From: Tritrichomonas musculus | Taxonomy: Eukaryota > Parabasalia > Tritrichomonadida > Tritrichomonadidae | Assembly (NCBI GenBank): GCA_039105265.1 | Contig: JAPFFF010000005.1 | Span: forward strand, 1,054,001-1,118,000 | Reading direction: 5' to 3' | DNA: 64,000 bases | In this document: positions 30,602 to 40,470 of the stretch, in pieces | Layout: each line of letters begins with the position of its first letter | Position numbering within the stretch: position 1 is the stretch's first letter | Position numbers and translations under genes: made by a program | The notes under the pieces: model-generated | The model's input: only the letters and a program-made list of their open reading frames with translations | Database searches by the model: none | Told to the model about the DNA's origin: nothing

Positions 30602-33376
30602 ATGAGTTCTCAAGCAAAATCTGTTGCATCTTCACGTAGTGGACGAAGGAGAGTAAATCATGTATTTCATGCTGATCCACCGCTTGACCAGCAGTCTGAG
30701 CAAATTAATAAATATTTTCAAGACGTCAACAAACTTTTATCTAAAGAAAAGGAAAAAGAATCTAGCCAAGCACCAGTAAATGAAGCTTCATTCACAAACT
30801 TGGCAACTAAAATTTCTGATTCAATTCATAAACTCTTTTGCGATACTTGGCGCTCAATTCGCGCAGCTCAAAAAGCTGAAGAAAAAAATGAAGAAGCTAA
30901 TCTTAGGAGTATTCTTCAAGAACAATTTCAATCTTTTCAAACAAACATAACAAATTTAAGAGATGAACAAATTTCTTTTATGAGATATCTTGTGATCGAG
31001 GGAGACAGTAATCTTTCCAATTCACTTTTCCTTAATCTATCAAAATTTTTAAATGATTTAGTTAGTCTTTTTTGCGAAGATTTGTTTGAAATTTTAAAAA
31101 AATGTTATGAATTCAAAGATAAAACATATGCAAATAACATTACGAACGATTTGCTCAATAAAATTGAGGTATTGTCTGATGACTTAAATAAATACCATTT
31201 AAATTTAGCACAATTATATGATCAAGTTCCACAACCAACAAATAATTCTTCAGACCTTAATGAAGTCTTTAATCAAGCTCTTGACAAGCAGTTAGATGGA
31301 TTTAATGCCGCAGCAGAACTTTTTCATGATGGTCAGAAACAAATTTTTGATTTTTCATATAAGCTTTTCAAATCGGTCAATTTTAGTTCAAAAAAAGATG
31401 TTCAATTCAATGTTGAAAAAATTTTCAATCCTTCGATTAATGGAATTAGTGACTTAGGTCAATGTTTGATTGAGCCAACAAGTCAAGAAGATGATCAAAA
31501 TAGTACTAATGATGCAGATTATTCAAATAAGTGGGAAAATCTTAGAAAAGATGACTATATTGTATTTGTTAAAAAGCAAATGGCTCAGGAAAGCGACACC
31601 TTAATTTCTACTATTAATCAATTTTGGGGTTATTCTTATGATCAACTCGAAATAAACAGGAAATCTCATATTTCTGAGCAATTCGACATAATTAGTCAAC
31701 TATTATTAAATTCTGTGAAGCAAAGGTTTGATGCGCATGATCCAACATTAAAAGCATCCGATATATCACTTTTCTTATCCAATGCTGTCAAATACAATTC
31801 TGACATTAGAGACGAATTACAGGAACTATTAGTAACACAAATTGAGCAGGTATCTGCCAACTTGGAAATTTTAAGACGGAAACAATACAAGATGCTATCA
31901 AATCCACCAAATGATGAGAATCTAGATTATTATATTGAAGATACAAAAGACTTAACAACTGAAATAGAAAGTTACGCTAGCGATTTGAACTTAGCCTTCT
32001 TTTATGGACGAGAAGCATCATTTAATCTCATTCAACTTCCTGAAGTAACGAATGAAGATGAAGAAAATCTAAATGCCGAATCTGATCGAGAGGAAAATAA
32101 TGTTAAAACTTCTAAATCGGACCAAGAAGATATCTTTAAATTTTACGATATTGAAGAAGATGATGCCATTGAAGTGCATCTCCAATCTATAATTGATCTT
32201 AACAATACAGTATATTCATCAATTGAAATTCCATATTCACCTGGTAAAGCTCCAAAACCTTCTCGTCGTAAATCTTCAGGATTAAGTTCAGCAAGTGATA
32301 GTATTTCTGTCTATAGCAATAGTGGCATGTCAACATCATCAAAGAAATCTAAATCAACTGTCAGTTCTAAAATGACCAAAGCATCAATGTCTCAAGTATC
32401 TGTTCATATGGATAACTTTATAAGAACTCAAGTAATTGCGATTGAAGATGCTATGTGTTCAACTTATTTACAGCTTTTTGCATCGATAAAAGGAATTCTT
32501 ATTGCTTATATTCGTCTTGAAGAATACAAAGCAGTTAAAAAAATCAATGAAAAATTCCAACTAAAATGTATTGAATATCAAAATCATCTTCTAGAAATCA
32601 AAAATAGAGCCAGCCGCGCCTTAGATATTCAAACAATGAAAGATGCTGAGCAAAGGATTCAAGAATTGCAGAATCTAGGTATAAATGACATAGAGCAAAT
32701 CATTAATGAAGGTCTTAGAAGTAAAATCAGAAAGCTCATCGTAAATTATGAAGAAAATATTGCTGATATAACTGATGATTATGAATCACAAATGAATACT
32801 GCTAAAACTAAACTTCAAACTAATGCTTCTAGTATGATGACAAATATACATTTACCACAACTTATCCTGCTTGAAAAGCAGAGGAAAATTGCATATGAAA
32901 AAGAGAAGCGTCGAGAATTATCTCAATTTACTCAGCTTGAAGATCAAATTCGTGAATTTGCAAAGAAAAATGATTTTTCACGTGCAAATATGGAGAAACA
33001 GAAATTAGAAGCATTGAAAGAAGAAGCGCTCAACAAAAGGATAGAAGAAGTTGATAAAACTTACGATTCAAAGAAAAAACTTTTACTCCAAGAGCAACAA
33101 AAAGATTTAGAATTTCTTGAACAGAATTATAATCAAAAAATTGTTAAAATTAATCAAAGAAGGACAGCAGAACTTGATAATCAAATGGATAGATTGAATT
33201 CAGCCATAAGATCAAGAATTCAAAAAGAAGCTAGATTCGCCAATTTTATTTTGCCTGAACAATCAAAAAAGGATATTTCAGGTAATTTAGAGAAAATTGC
33301 ATATGTAATTATTCGAAATAATATTAATGAAACAAATAGGCTAGACGACTTTCTCAATAAGAAATTCTCAAAATAG
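30602..33376 (+). CDS. Large coiled-coil protein, trichomonad-type family
   Basis: A 924-residue protein. The Ser/Arg/basic N-terminus (~1-25) is followed by a long helical region (~60-460), an acidic Asp/Glu patch near 485-520, and a Ser/Lys-rich linker at ~550-600. A C-terminal coiled coil follows, ending in the pattern FTQLEDQIREFAKKNDFSRA, then repeated E-K-Q-K-L-E-A-L heptads, then QRRTAELDNQMDRLNS. The end block has the same layout as the last half of the protein at 9555-10826, which suggests common ancestry. No catalytic or membrane motifs. Probably a structural protein; the function is not known. Confidence 0.85.
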   Translation: MSSQAKSVASSRSGRRRVNHVFHADPPLDQQSEQINKYFQDVNKLLSKEKEKESSQAPVNEASFTNLATKISDSIHKLFCDTWRSIRAAQKAEEKNEEANLRSILQEQFQSFQTNITNLRDEQISFMRYLVIEGDSNLSNSLFLNLSKFLNDLVSLFCEDLFEILKKCYEFKDKTYANNITNDLLNKIEVLSDDLNKYHLNLAQLYDQVPQPTNNSSDLNEVFNQALDKQLDGFNAAAELFHDGQKQIFDFSYKLFKSVNFSSKKDVQFNVEKIFNPSINGISDLGQCLIEPTSQEDDQNSTNDADYSNKWENLRKDDYIVFVKKQMAQESDTLISTINQFWGYSYDQLEINRKSHISEQFDIISQLLLNSVKQRFDAHDPTLKASDISLFLSNAVKYNSDIRDELQELLVTQIEQVSANLEILRRKQYKMLSNPPNDENLDYYIEDTKDLTTEIESYASDLNLAFFYGREASFNLIQLPEVTNEDEENLNAESDREENNVKTSKSDQEDIFKFYDIEEDDAIEVHLQSIIDLNNTVYSSIEIPYSPGKAPKPSRRKSSGLSSASDSISVYSNSGMSTSSKKSKSTVSSKMTKASMSQVSVHMDNFIRTQVIAIEDAMCSTYLQLFASIKGILIAYIRLEEYKAVKKINEKFQLKCIEYQNHLLEIKNRASRALDIQTMKDAEQRIQELQNLGINDIEQIINEGLRSKIRKLIVNYEENIADITDDYESQMNTAKTKLQTNASSMMTNIHLPQLILLEKQRKIAYEKEKRRELSQFTQLEDQIREFAKKNDFSRANMEKQKLEALKEEALNKRIEEVDKTYDSKKKLLLQEQQKDLEFLEQNYNQKIVKINQRRTAELDNQMDRLNSAIRSRIQKEARFANFILPEQSKKDISGNLEKIAYVIIRNNINETNRLDDFLNKKFSK

Positions 33377-34320
33377 ATTTCAAAATTTTTCCTTTAATTT
33401 TTTTGATTTGATTTTTATTTATTTATTATATTTTATCTACAACGAATCAAGATTTATATTTCATAAAGAGAAAATGCCTTATTTTACTTTCCTTTTTTTA
33501 TATCTAAATCTCCTTCAAATATATTTTAAATATATGAGAATCATACTCATCTCATTTTAAAAGAGCATGATAGCATAAAAAGAATATTATATGATTCAAT
33601 CAAAAAATAAATGTTCATTATTGTAATAATCAAATATATTATATATATATATGATTCTCATATATTTAAAATCAATGATTTAAAAAAAGTTGTGCAAAAA
33701 ATCATTAACATTTTGTTTTAGCAGTATGTTAAATGTAAGCTCGCGAATAGAATAACAAAATGTGTTTTTCTTTAGTTAAGCATGTTTTATCGCATTGTTC
33801 AGTAGAATATCGATGAGTACTTTTTGAATGATTGGAAATTATTGTTAAAGAAAAGCAATCTTTAATTAATTTCAATTAATTTGCCACTAATTATTGAAAA
33901 TAAATAGCCGTTGTGCATAAACTTATATACTATTTTATAAATGCGTCGATAAAGGCGGATTGAAATCTAGATTAAAATACTATAATTGTAAAATTATCAT
34001 CTGTAAATTCAAAATTGAATGAAACAATTTTTGCAAACCTTTGATTCAAAGGCTTTGAATTAGCAACTAACTCTTCAGAAATTTCTTTGAAAGTAATTCT
34101 TTGAATTTATTGCTGGAAAATTGTTTTGTACAGTCACATTTACTTTTTGGTTCAATTCTAAACCCAAAGGAATGGAAAATTTTTAATTATTTTTTAATCG
34201 CATGGCAAAACCGTTATTACGTTTATAAAGTATCTACTATTTATACCTATCTCACTTTTTGTATACAACATGGCCAATTAGACTATACAAAATTTGAGCT
34301 TATATCACATTTATATAGTC
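33377..34320. other. Intergenic region upstream of ARF
   Basis: A 944-bp AT-rich region. Besides the inverted-repeat element at 33523-33672, nothing coding is supported. The stretch just before 34321 contains TATCACATTT and AGTCATGGG, either of which could be the ARF initiator. Confidence 0.55.
33523..33672. repeat. 150-bp element with perfect 22-bp inverted ends
   Basis: Positions 33523-33544 and 33651-33672 are perfect inverted copies; the shared core is AAATATATGAGAATCAT. The ~106-bp interior is AT-rich and non-coding. It could be a tiny MITE or a stable hairpin in the 3' region of the preceding gene. No target duplication is obvious. Confidence 0.6.
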
Positions 34321-34869
34321 ATGGGACTTTTCTTTAGCGACCTTTGGAAGAAATGGTTTGGAAACCGTGAGACAAGATGCCTCATGCTTGGTCTCGATGC
34401 CGCTGGTAAGACAACAATTCTTTACAAACTGAAATTAGGTGAGCACGTAACCACAATTCCAACAATTGGATTCAACGTCGAAACAATCGAGTATAAAGGC
34501 TTTAGCATGAACGTTTGGGATGTCGGTGGTCAAGATAGAATCCGTGCTTTGTGGCGTCACTACTTCCATAACACTCAAGGACTTATTTTCGTTGTCGACT
34601 CAAACGATATCGGTCGTATTGACGAAGCCCGTGATGAACTTCATAAGTTGCTCGAAGAAGACGAACTCCGTGATTCTATCTTGTTAGTTTACGCAAACAA
34701 GCAAGATCTTCCAAATGCAATTAAACCACAGGAGCTTGGAAATAGACTAAGACTCAATACAATTACTAATAGAGCATGGCAAATTCAAGGTGCTTGCGCA
34801 ACAACAGGAGATGGACTTTATGAAGGACTTGATTGGCTCGGAGAACAGATTAATAAGAAGTTTAAATAA
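34321..34869 (+). CDS. ARF: ARF small GTPase
   Basis: A 182-residue protein starting [15 protein letters not shown] choose this ATG because Gly 2 is the myristoylation site required in ARFs, and the upstream open frame (9 codons) is AT noise. GLDAAGKT at 24-31; PTIGFNVE switch I at ~47-54; WDVGGQ at 66-71 with the catalytic Gln 71; NKQD at 126-129; [15 protein letters not shown] near the end. All ARF hallmarks are intact. It recruits coats and adaptors such as AP-1 to Golgi and endosomal membranes, linking it functionally to the sigma subunit in this window. Codon use is richer in C-ending codons than in the neighbours, as expected for high expression. Confidence 0.96.
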   Translation: MGLFFSDLWKKWFGNRETRCLMLGLDAAGKTTILYKLKLGEHVTTIPTIGFNVETIEYKGFSMNVWDVGGQDRIRALWRHYFHNTQGLIFVVDSNDIGRIDEARDELHKLLEEDELRDSILLVYANKQDLPNAIKPQELGNRLRLNTITNRAWQIQGACATTGDGLYEGLDWLGEQINKKFK

Positions 34870-35264
34870 ATCGTTTTATTTTTTCTTTATAAATCAGTAC
34901 CCATCTCTTTTTTTCAGCTTTGTCTAAAATAATAATAGCATAATAAACATTAAAAAAAAAATTATTTTTTTAAAAAGCTTAGTATTATCTTTTTATTGTG
35001 TTCAATTATATATTGATTTAATGCGTATGAAGAAGCATTCGGGAATTTGGTGTTGCAATTCTATTCTAATTCTAATAATTAAATGAATCAATGATCTCTT
35101 TTTTCATTTTTTATTATTATTATAATAATTATTATATTATATAAAGAATACTGGTATTTATAAACAATTATAAATTTGTAGGATTTGTCTTTTATCTTTT
35201 GATTCATCAAAAAAAAAAAAAAAATTGAATTATTTAGGGTGGAATCCAAAAGTTTAGGGGGGCT

Positions 35265-35705
35265 AAAATATTTCAGCACCCCATTCAAAATGTGGGAATT
35301 TATCATGACGATTATATTTTCACCATTAAACCGATTTTTTTTTTTTAAATGAGTGAAAAAGATAAAGATAAAAACATTTATATAAACAAAATCAGCTGAT
35401 TAAATGTTTGAAAATTTTATTCACCTAATATAGAGCATCTTCTTTTTAATCTGTATTAGAATTATTGTCTTCATCTGTAGAACATCTTCTTCTTCATCTG
35501 TAGAGAATCGTCATCATCTGTATAGAATTGTCGTCATCATCAGTAGAGCATCTTCTTCTTTATCTGTAGAGAATCGTCGTCATCATCTGTAAAGAAAGGC
35601 TCATATTGTTAATATAGTTTAACTAACCGCGGCTTTTTAAGCCATTTTACACCTTATACAAAATTATGATATGATAACTTTTTGAATGAGAGGTGTGGAA
35701 ATATT
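35265..35705. mobile_element. Degenerate inverted-repeat element (MITE-like)
   Basis: The left end near 35265-35290 reads ATATTTCAGCACCCCATTC followed by AAAA. The reverse complement of the right end near 35681-35705 reads ATATTTCCACACCTCTC followed by ATTCAAAA. The similarity is roughly three quarters over 25 bp. The interior includes the minisatellite at 35450-35597. Its end resembles the ATTTCCACTTTTTGAA ends seen at 55427 and 55602. Likely an old non-autonomous DNA transposon. Confidence 0.4.
35450..35597. repeat. Minisatellite with CATCTGTAGAG units
   Basis: About 150 bp of degenerate direct repeats built on CATCTTCTTCTTYATCTGTA, then GAGAATCGTCRTCATCATC, then TGTA, in a unit of ~46 bp repeated about three times with internal partial copies. 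The reverse strand gives Asp/Lys-rich text in one frame but no sustained open frame, so I treat it as non-coding. Confidence 0.6.
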
Positions 35706-36134
35706 ATAGCACCAGGGTGCTCTAGGCCATTTTTCAATAATTTATTTTTAAAAAAAAAGTTTCCTCATCAAAAAAAAAATTGAGTAATTATATATTATTG
35801 GCCATGTATAATTGAATTATACATCATAAAATATAATTGAAAAATTGAATGATTATTCATCGTATATCCAGAATTTTTATATAAATAATTCCGTTTATTA
35901 TTTGATAGAATAATCATCGATTAAAGAATTAGTTCATTAAACCAAAAAATGAGCATATAAGCATTCAAAAAAAAAAAAAAAAAAAAAAAAAAGGAGACAA
36001 AAAATTCAAGTTTTAAAAAATAACCCACATTTACATTAACGATCATTTTCAATTCAAAAGTTTGGTAAAAAAAATGGGTAATAAAGAGTATCAACGTTAT
36101 GTTTATGAAATTAAATTAAAGTTTAAAATTATTA

Positions 36135-37091
36135 TTAAAATCCTTCAAAATGTTCATTAACGTCTACAGTTGCAATGACATCTTCAACTAATGAAGGATC
36201 AGAATAATCAGCAAAGTTACTAGAGTCACCTTCATTCTCAACAATTGGAACAAGAGGAGCTTGATACCTGTGATTATAAACTTTAGCCCAATCGATACCT
36301 TGGAACCATTGATGATTCATGATTTCTTGGGCTCCAATTGCTGTGCATCCAAGTCTCTTTGATGTGTCTACCTGAAGAAGACCTTGAAGAAGGTTTTTCG
36401 TGATTGGGTCGATATGATTTGGAAAGTAAACTTGGCCTTTGCAAATTTTCTGATACATTCGATTTTCGTTTTCATCAACAAATGGAGTTTGACCTACAAG
36501 AAATTCGTAGATTAAGATGCCGTAAGCCCACCAATCACTGCAGAAGGAAGCACCTTCACCTTTGATGATTTCAGGTGCAAGATATTCAGGTGTTCCGCAG
36601 AGTGTATAAGTACGGTCTGTGATCTTTTTGGCAAATCCGAAATCGATAAATTTAATGTGGCCATCGTGTGAGAAAACCAAGTTTTCTGGTTTGAGATCTC
36701 TATAAACTAAATTTTGATTTTGCAAATGTTGGAAGACAAGAAGGATTTCGGCAGCATAGAAACGTGTCACGTCTAAGTCGAAATATTGCATTGTTCGCAA
36801 GTGAGAGAAAACTTCTCCACCTGAAATATATTCAAGTACAATATATAAGTTCTTTGAGTCCTGGAAAGTCGCGTATAAGGTAACGACATTCGGATGTTGA
36901 ACAGCACGGAGAATCTGAACTTCTGAAATAACGTGCTCTTTTTGATTGAGTTCGAGAACTCTTTGCTTACTCATAACTTTCAGAACGTAGTATTTTTGCG
37001 TAGGATTATGGAAAACCAAATCGACATGTGAAAAAGAACCGACACCGATGGTACGAATAACGTTGAATTGTTGGATCTGACAGTCTTGCAT
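36135..37091 (-). CDS. AGC-family protein kinase, PKA catalytic subunit-like
   Basis: A 318-residue Ser/Thr kinase. Gly-rich loop GVGSFSHV at 16-23; Lys 38 in YVLKVMSK; alpha-C Glu 57; catalytic loop YRDLKPEN at 130-137 with Asp 132; DFGFAK at 150-155; activation loop TYTLCGTPEYLAPE at 161-174 with Thr 163 at the PKA Thr197 position. The C-terminal tail ends HFEGF, a truncated version of the PKA FxxF hydrophobic motif. It is shorter than mammalian PKA (about 350), mainly at the N-terminus, and has no myristoylation Gly. Probably a cAMP-dependent or closely related kinase. No regulatory subunit gene is nearby. Confidence 0.92.
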   Translation of the reverse strand: MQDCQIQQFNVIRTIGVGSFSHVDLVFHNPTQKYYVLKVMSKQRVLELNQKEHVISEVQILRAVQHPNVVTLYATFQDSKNLYIVLEYISGGEVFSHLRTMQYFDLDVTRFYAAEILLVFQHLQNQNLVYRDLKPENLVFSHDGHIKFIDFGFAKKITDRTYTLCGTPEYLAPEIIKGEGASFCSDWWAYGILIYEFLVGQTPFVDENENRMYQKICKGQVYFPNHIDPITKNLLQGLLQVDTSKRLGCTAIGAQEIMNHQWFQGIDWAKVYNHRYQAPLVPIVENEGDSSNFADYSDPSLVEDVIATVDVNEHFEGF

Positions 37092-38644
37092 GTGAAAAAA
37101 TTCTAAAAGAAAAAAAAAAATAATCTTATTTAATTCACCTTATTTCACCTAAATCCGCTTTTGATGTGTTTTCAACCATAATCAAGATGTTAATTTTTGA
37201 GCATTTTAAACGGTTTGAATACAAATATTCTATCTTGTCAAATATTTAAATAACTTTTTCATAAAAATAAAATAAAAATCACTCAAAAATTGACATCTGT
37301 TTTTTTTTTTTTTGAAGTCTAATAATACTATATATTATGTTATTGTTTTTTTAAGCATAATTAAAAAATCTTTATTTAAACCTTTTAAATAAAATAAGAT
37401 ATATTTTCAGAGCCCTCATAAAAGTGAATTGAATTTTTTTTCAATAGTTCAAAACTAAACTATAAATATAAGATATTTATTTATCTGTGTTTTAAAATAT
37501 ATATGATCCTAAAGATAAATAAATTCACTATGTTCTTAAAAAATTCAATAGCTTTCAAGAATAAATATAATTCAAAAAAAGAATTGAAAATATGAAATCT
37601 ATTCAAAAAATATTTAGTCGATTCAAGTAAATATTTAATTATTTAACTTAAATAATTTAAGATATATTCACAAAAAAAGAAGAAAAAATATTCTATATAA
37701 AATATTCTAATAAAAACTTAAAATGATATAATTTCAATTATTAGATTTTGATAAATTCCTTTTTTGAATAATTATGGTTTTATTTAAAGAAAAACTTTTT
37801 CAAAAAATACTTGAATTTTTGTTAAACCTCGCTCAAAAAACTTGTCTTTCATTCAAAATATCTTTTCAATTTATCTTTTTAAATAAAATATATTTTTGTA
37901 ATATTAATAATTTAAATATATATATAATAATTACAATAATATAAATTACTTTATAATATTAAAAATATGTTCAGATATAAAGATATTATCATTTGAAATT
38001 TAGTGGGAAGAAATGATTTTTAACTTGGTTTATCTTTTAAAAACTTTTAATGATATTGTTTATATTTGTTGTTTGTTGTTTTTATAAATTTATAATTAAT
38101 GATATCATTTATAAAAAAAAATTCAATAATAGAATAATTTTTTCAATTTTCTCAATCTCATCAATTCAAATTTTTATTAATCTATGTAAAATTCCTCAAT
38201 CCAAATTATTCCAAGTGTAAATCAGAAAGTCAATGAAACTTTCTATAGCTATGAGTACAAAAATTCTCAAACTTATTTCCATCTACTTTCATTAAAAAAA
38301 AGAATGAAAAAATAGTCACCTATTTTTTTCATATTTTTCCGGCACAGCTTCATTTTATATAAAAATTAACATATATTTGGCTAGATCTTTGTATTATGGT
38401 CAACATGTTTATTATATTGTTGAAGTAAATGATATCTAAAATATCACTTAATTTCAAAAAAATTAAATGGCGATCATTCAACACTTATAATAATTAAGAA
38501 TAATCACATACTTTTAGTTTGCAAATAATTAAAAATTTTGGCTTAAATGATACCAATTGTAAAAATATCTACAAAAAACAAAAAAATAAATATTAGAAAT
38601 TAATATCAGAAATAAATTAATCTTTATGTCATTTGCTCTTTTAT
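37092..38644. other. Long AT-rich intergenic region, no gene seen
   Basis: About 1.55 kb, among the most AT-rich parts of the window, with many A and T runs. No open frame of credible composition, no inverted repeat that I could verify, and no RNA gene motif. Confidence 0.6.
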
Positions 38645-39037
38645 TTAGAAGAACATGCCGAGAATCTTTCCACCAGCATTGAGTTTACGAGCTTCTTCAT
38701 GATCGACAATACCGTGTGATGTGGTAAGTACGACATAGCCAAATTGACGTGATGGCAAAAGTTTTGATTGATATTCTTCTAATTCATTCAACTGTATATC
38801 GAAACGTGGGCAAATAGCAACACACTTGTTGAGTCTTCCGAGGAGATTAACAACAATTTTTCCAGACCTGTGGTCATCAATAACTTGGAATTCGCCAATA
38901 TATCCGCGTTTCATCATAACTTTGAGGAATTGAATAATAACTTTGCTGCATGGGCGGACAAGTACTTGGCGCTTGCCACGACGTTCGGCATTTGTGATGG
39001 TTTTAAGTGCGTCGGCGAGAACTGAAGTGCGAACCAT
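38645..39037 (-). CDS. RPS15A: Small-subunit ribosomal protein uS8 (S15a)
   Basis: A 130-residue protein, the exact eukaryotic length. It begins [20 protein letters not shown]. It carries [20 protein letters not shown] (~29-48), the [19 protein letters not shown] region and the conserved tail ending [10 protein letters not shown]. It binds 18S rRNA in the platform of the 40S subunit. There are no introns. Codons are C-biased as in highly expressed genes. The first ATG is correct by homology. Confidence 0.97.
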   Translation of the reverse strand: MVRTSVLADALKTITNAERRGKRQVLVRPCSKVIIQFLKVMMKRGYIGEFQVIDDHRSGKIVVNLLGRLNKCVAICPRFDIQLNELEEYQSKLLPSRQFGYVVLTTSHGIVDHEEARKLNAGGKILGMFF

Positions 39038-39076
39038 AGATAGAAAGGAAGGCCAAAACCGTCATAACCGTTATGG
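39038..39076 (-). promoter_or_regulatory. RPS15A upstream region with paired ACGGTT motifs
   Basis: On the coding strand, two copies in tandem, TAACGGTT (39066-39073) and TGACGGTT (39057-39064), lie 20-36 bp before the ATG. The first sits in a near-perfect palindrome CATAACGGTTATG. YAACGG is a classical Myb-type site, and Myb factors regulate genes in Trichomonas. The same TAACGGTT stands 17 bp upstream of the BspA-like gene at 55730-57022. Confidence 0.45.
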
Positions 39077-39602
39077 TGGATTTTCAAATGTTGGCCATTA
39101 AAATTTTTTTTCAATTAGAATTTTGGTTGACCATTTATATTATGAAATTAAATTCTATGTTCATTGAAAAAAAAAATGATTTATTTCTTTCTATTTCATG
39201 AATCAATATATGAAACAACGCTAAATGCCCAAATATCATTCCTTTTAATGTAACATAAATAATGTTCTTTTGCTCATTTTTTCTATTTCAGGTTATTTAA
39301 ATGATATTTACTAATATACACTTATCTATTTAATATTACTGTTAAAACTATCAAACAATAAATCATTTCTTTATTGCATATCTATATGCAATAATTTAAA
39401 AAACAATAATTCCACAAAATTTTTAGTCTGTCTTTATATGCATAATTATATTAATTGCTTGATATTTTTACAAGTAAGTATTTTTATGTTTATAAATACT
39501 ATTTATTTAAAAAGATTGAATATGTTTTAGATGAAAAAAAAAAATTGTGTGATTAATACAATTTTTTGAATAAATTCTAATCGTTAAATAAAATTTTATT
39601 AA
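39077..39602. other. Intergenic divergent spacer
   Basis: About 525 bp of AT-rich DNA between the divergent RPS15A and ARL2-like genes. No gene or repeat is seen. Confidence 0.55.
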
Positions 39603-40199
39603 ATGGGATTATTAAGCCTTCTGAAAAGGCTTAACTCTGAACAGAAAAATATCCGTGTCCTTGTTCTTGGTCTTGAAAACTCAGGGAAAACTTCGCTTGT
39701 TCAGGCATTTGTTAATTTAACTCAAAATAGCAAAGAAAATGATGTTGAAGAGCGAACATCACCAACAATTGGATGTGAAATCCAAAAAATTATTTTCAAA
39801 GATTTTCAAATTAGTTTTTGGGATATTGGGGGATCAATTTCCAGCAAGTCTTATTGGAATATTTACTATGATTCATCTGATATTCTTATGTGGGTTATTG
39901 ATTCATCTGACATTGATAAATTTGAAGAGAGTAAAAATGAACTTGAATCAATTTTACTGAATGATAAACTAATTAGAGCTTCTTTAATTGTTGTTGCTAG
40001 TAAACAAGATGATAGTAATGCAGCACCGTTTCCTGATTTTATTCGTGACTTGGAGATAAATGTAAATGGTAAAAATTGGACAGCAATTGTTTCAGGAAAT
40101 CAAGGTACTGAAAAAGGAGATTTTTCTGACGAGCTTGAAAATTGCCTCGAATGGATTATAGATGATTTTTCAACCAAAAAAAAGCTGAATGTTAAATGA
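39603..40199 (+). CDS. Divergent ARL2-like GTPase
   Basis: A 198-residue ARF-like protein. The N-terminus MGLLSLLKRLNSEQKNIRVLVLG follows ARL2 (which starts [23 protein letters not shown]). P-loop GLENSGKT at 23-30; SPTIG switch I at 53-57. The switch II motif is WDIGGS at 73-78, with Ser 78 in place of the catalytic Gln. The guanine-specificity motif is SKQD at 133-136 in place of NKQD. A 10-residue insertion lies before switch I. ARL2 works with tubulin cofactors in tubulin folding and in ciliary cargo release. The altered Gln suggests slow intrinsic hydrolysis, and the Asn-to-Ser change could weaken or alter nucleotide binding. Other ARL subfamilies are possible. Confidence 0.8.
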   Translation: MGLLSLLKRLNSEQKNIRVLVLGLENSGKTSLVQAFVNLTQNSKENDVEERTSPTIGCEIQKIIFKDFQISFWDIGGSISSKSYWNIYYDSSDILMWVIDSSDIDKFEESKNELESILLNDKLIRASLIVVASKQDDSNAAPFPDFIRDLEINVNGKNWTAIVSGNQGTEKGDFSDELENCLEWIIDDFSTKKKLNVK

Positions 40200-40470
40200 T
40201 ATTCATTTAATCTCTTTTTGAAAGCAAGTAAGTTTTAAATGTTACAAATCGTAAATGTTTGAAACATAATGATTTGTTCAAATCCGCACTTGAATCTTAA
40301 ATTCAATTCACGTTTTTTTTTAATAAATGTTATTATTTTCTCAAATGCTTGTCAAAAAAACAGAGCGCTATTAAAAAATATTAATTAATACTTTATTTAA
40401 ATTTTGGAAAATAAAATGTCCCAGAACATCAAGTTTATATATGGCTACACATGTATTATAAAATCATTAA

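Larger units (their letters stand above)
34870..36134. other. Intergenic region with inverted-repeat element and homopolymer
   Basis: About 1.27 kb between ARF and the convergent kinase gene. It holds a degenerate inverted-repeat element (35265-35705), a minisatellite (35450-35597), a poly-A run of more than 20 bases at ~35967-35991 and a short A run near 35210-35225. No gene is supported. Confidence 0.6.

Noticed and set aside
34067-34079. ACTAACTCTTCAG resembling the trichomonad 3' intron motif
   Set aside because: The known motif is ACTAACACACAG. No GTAYGT donor with coding sequence lies upstream, and ARF is complete without it.
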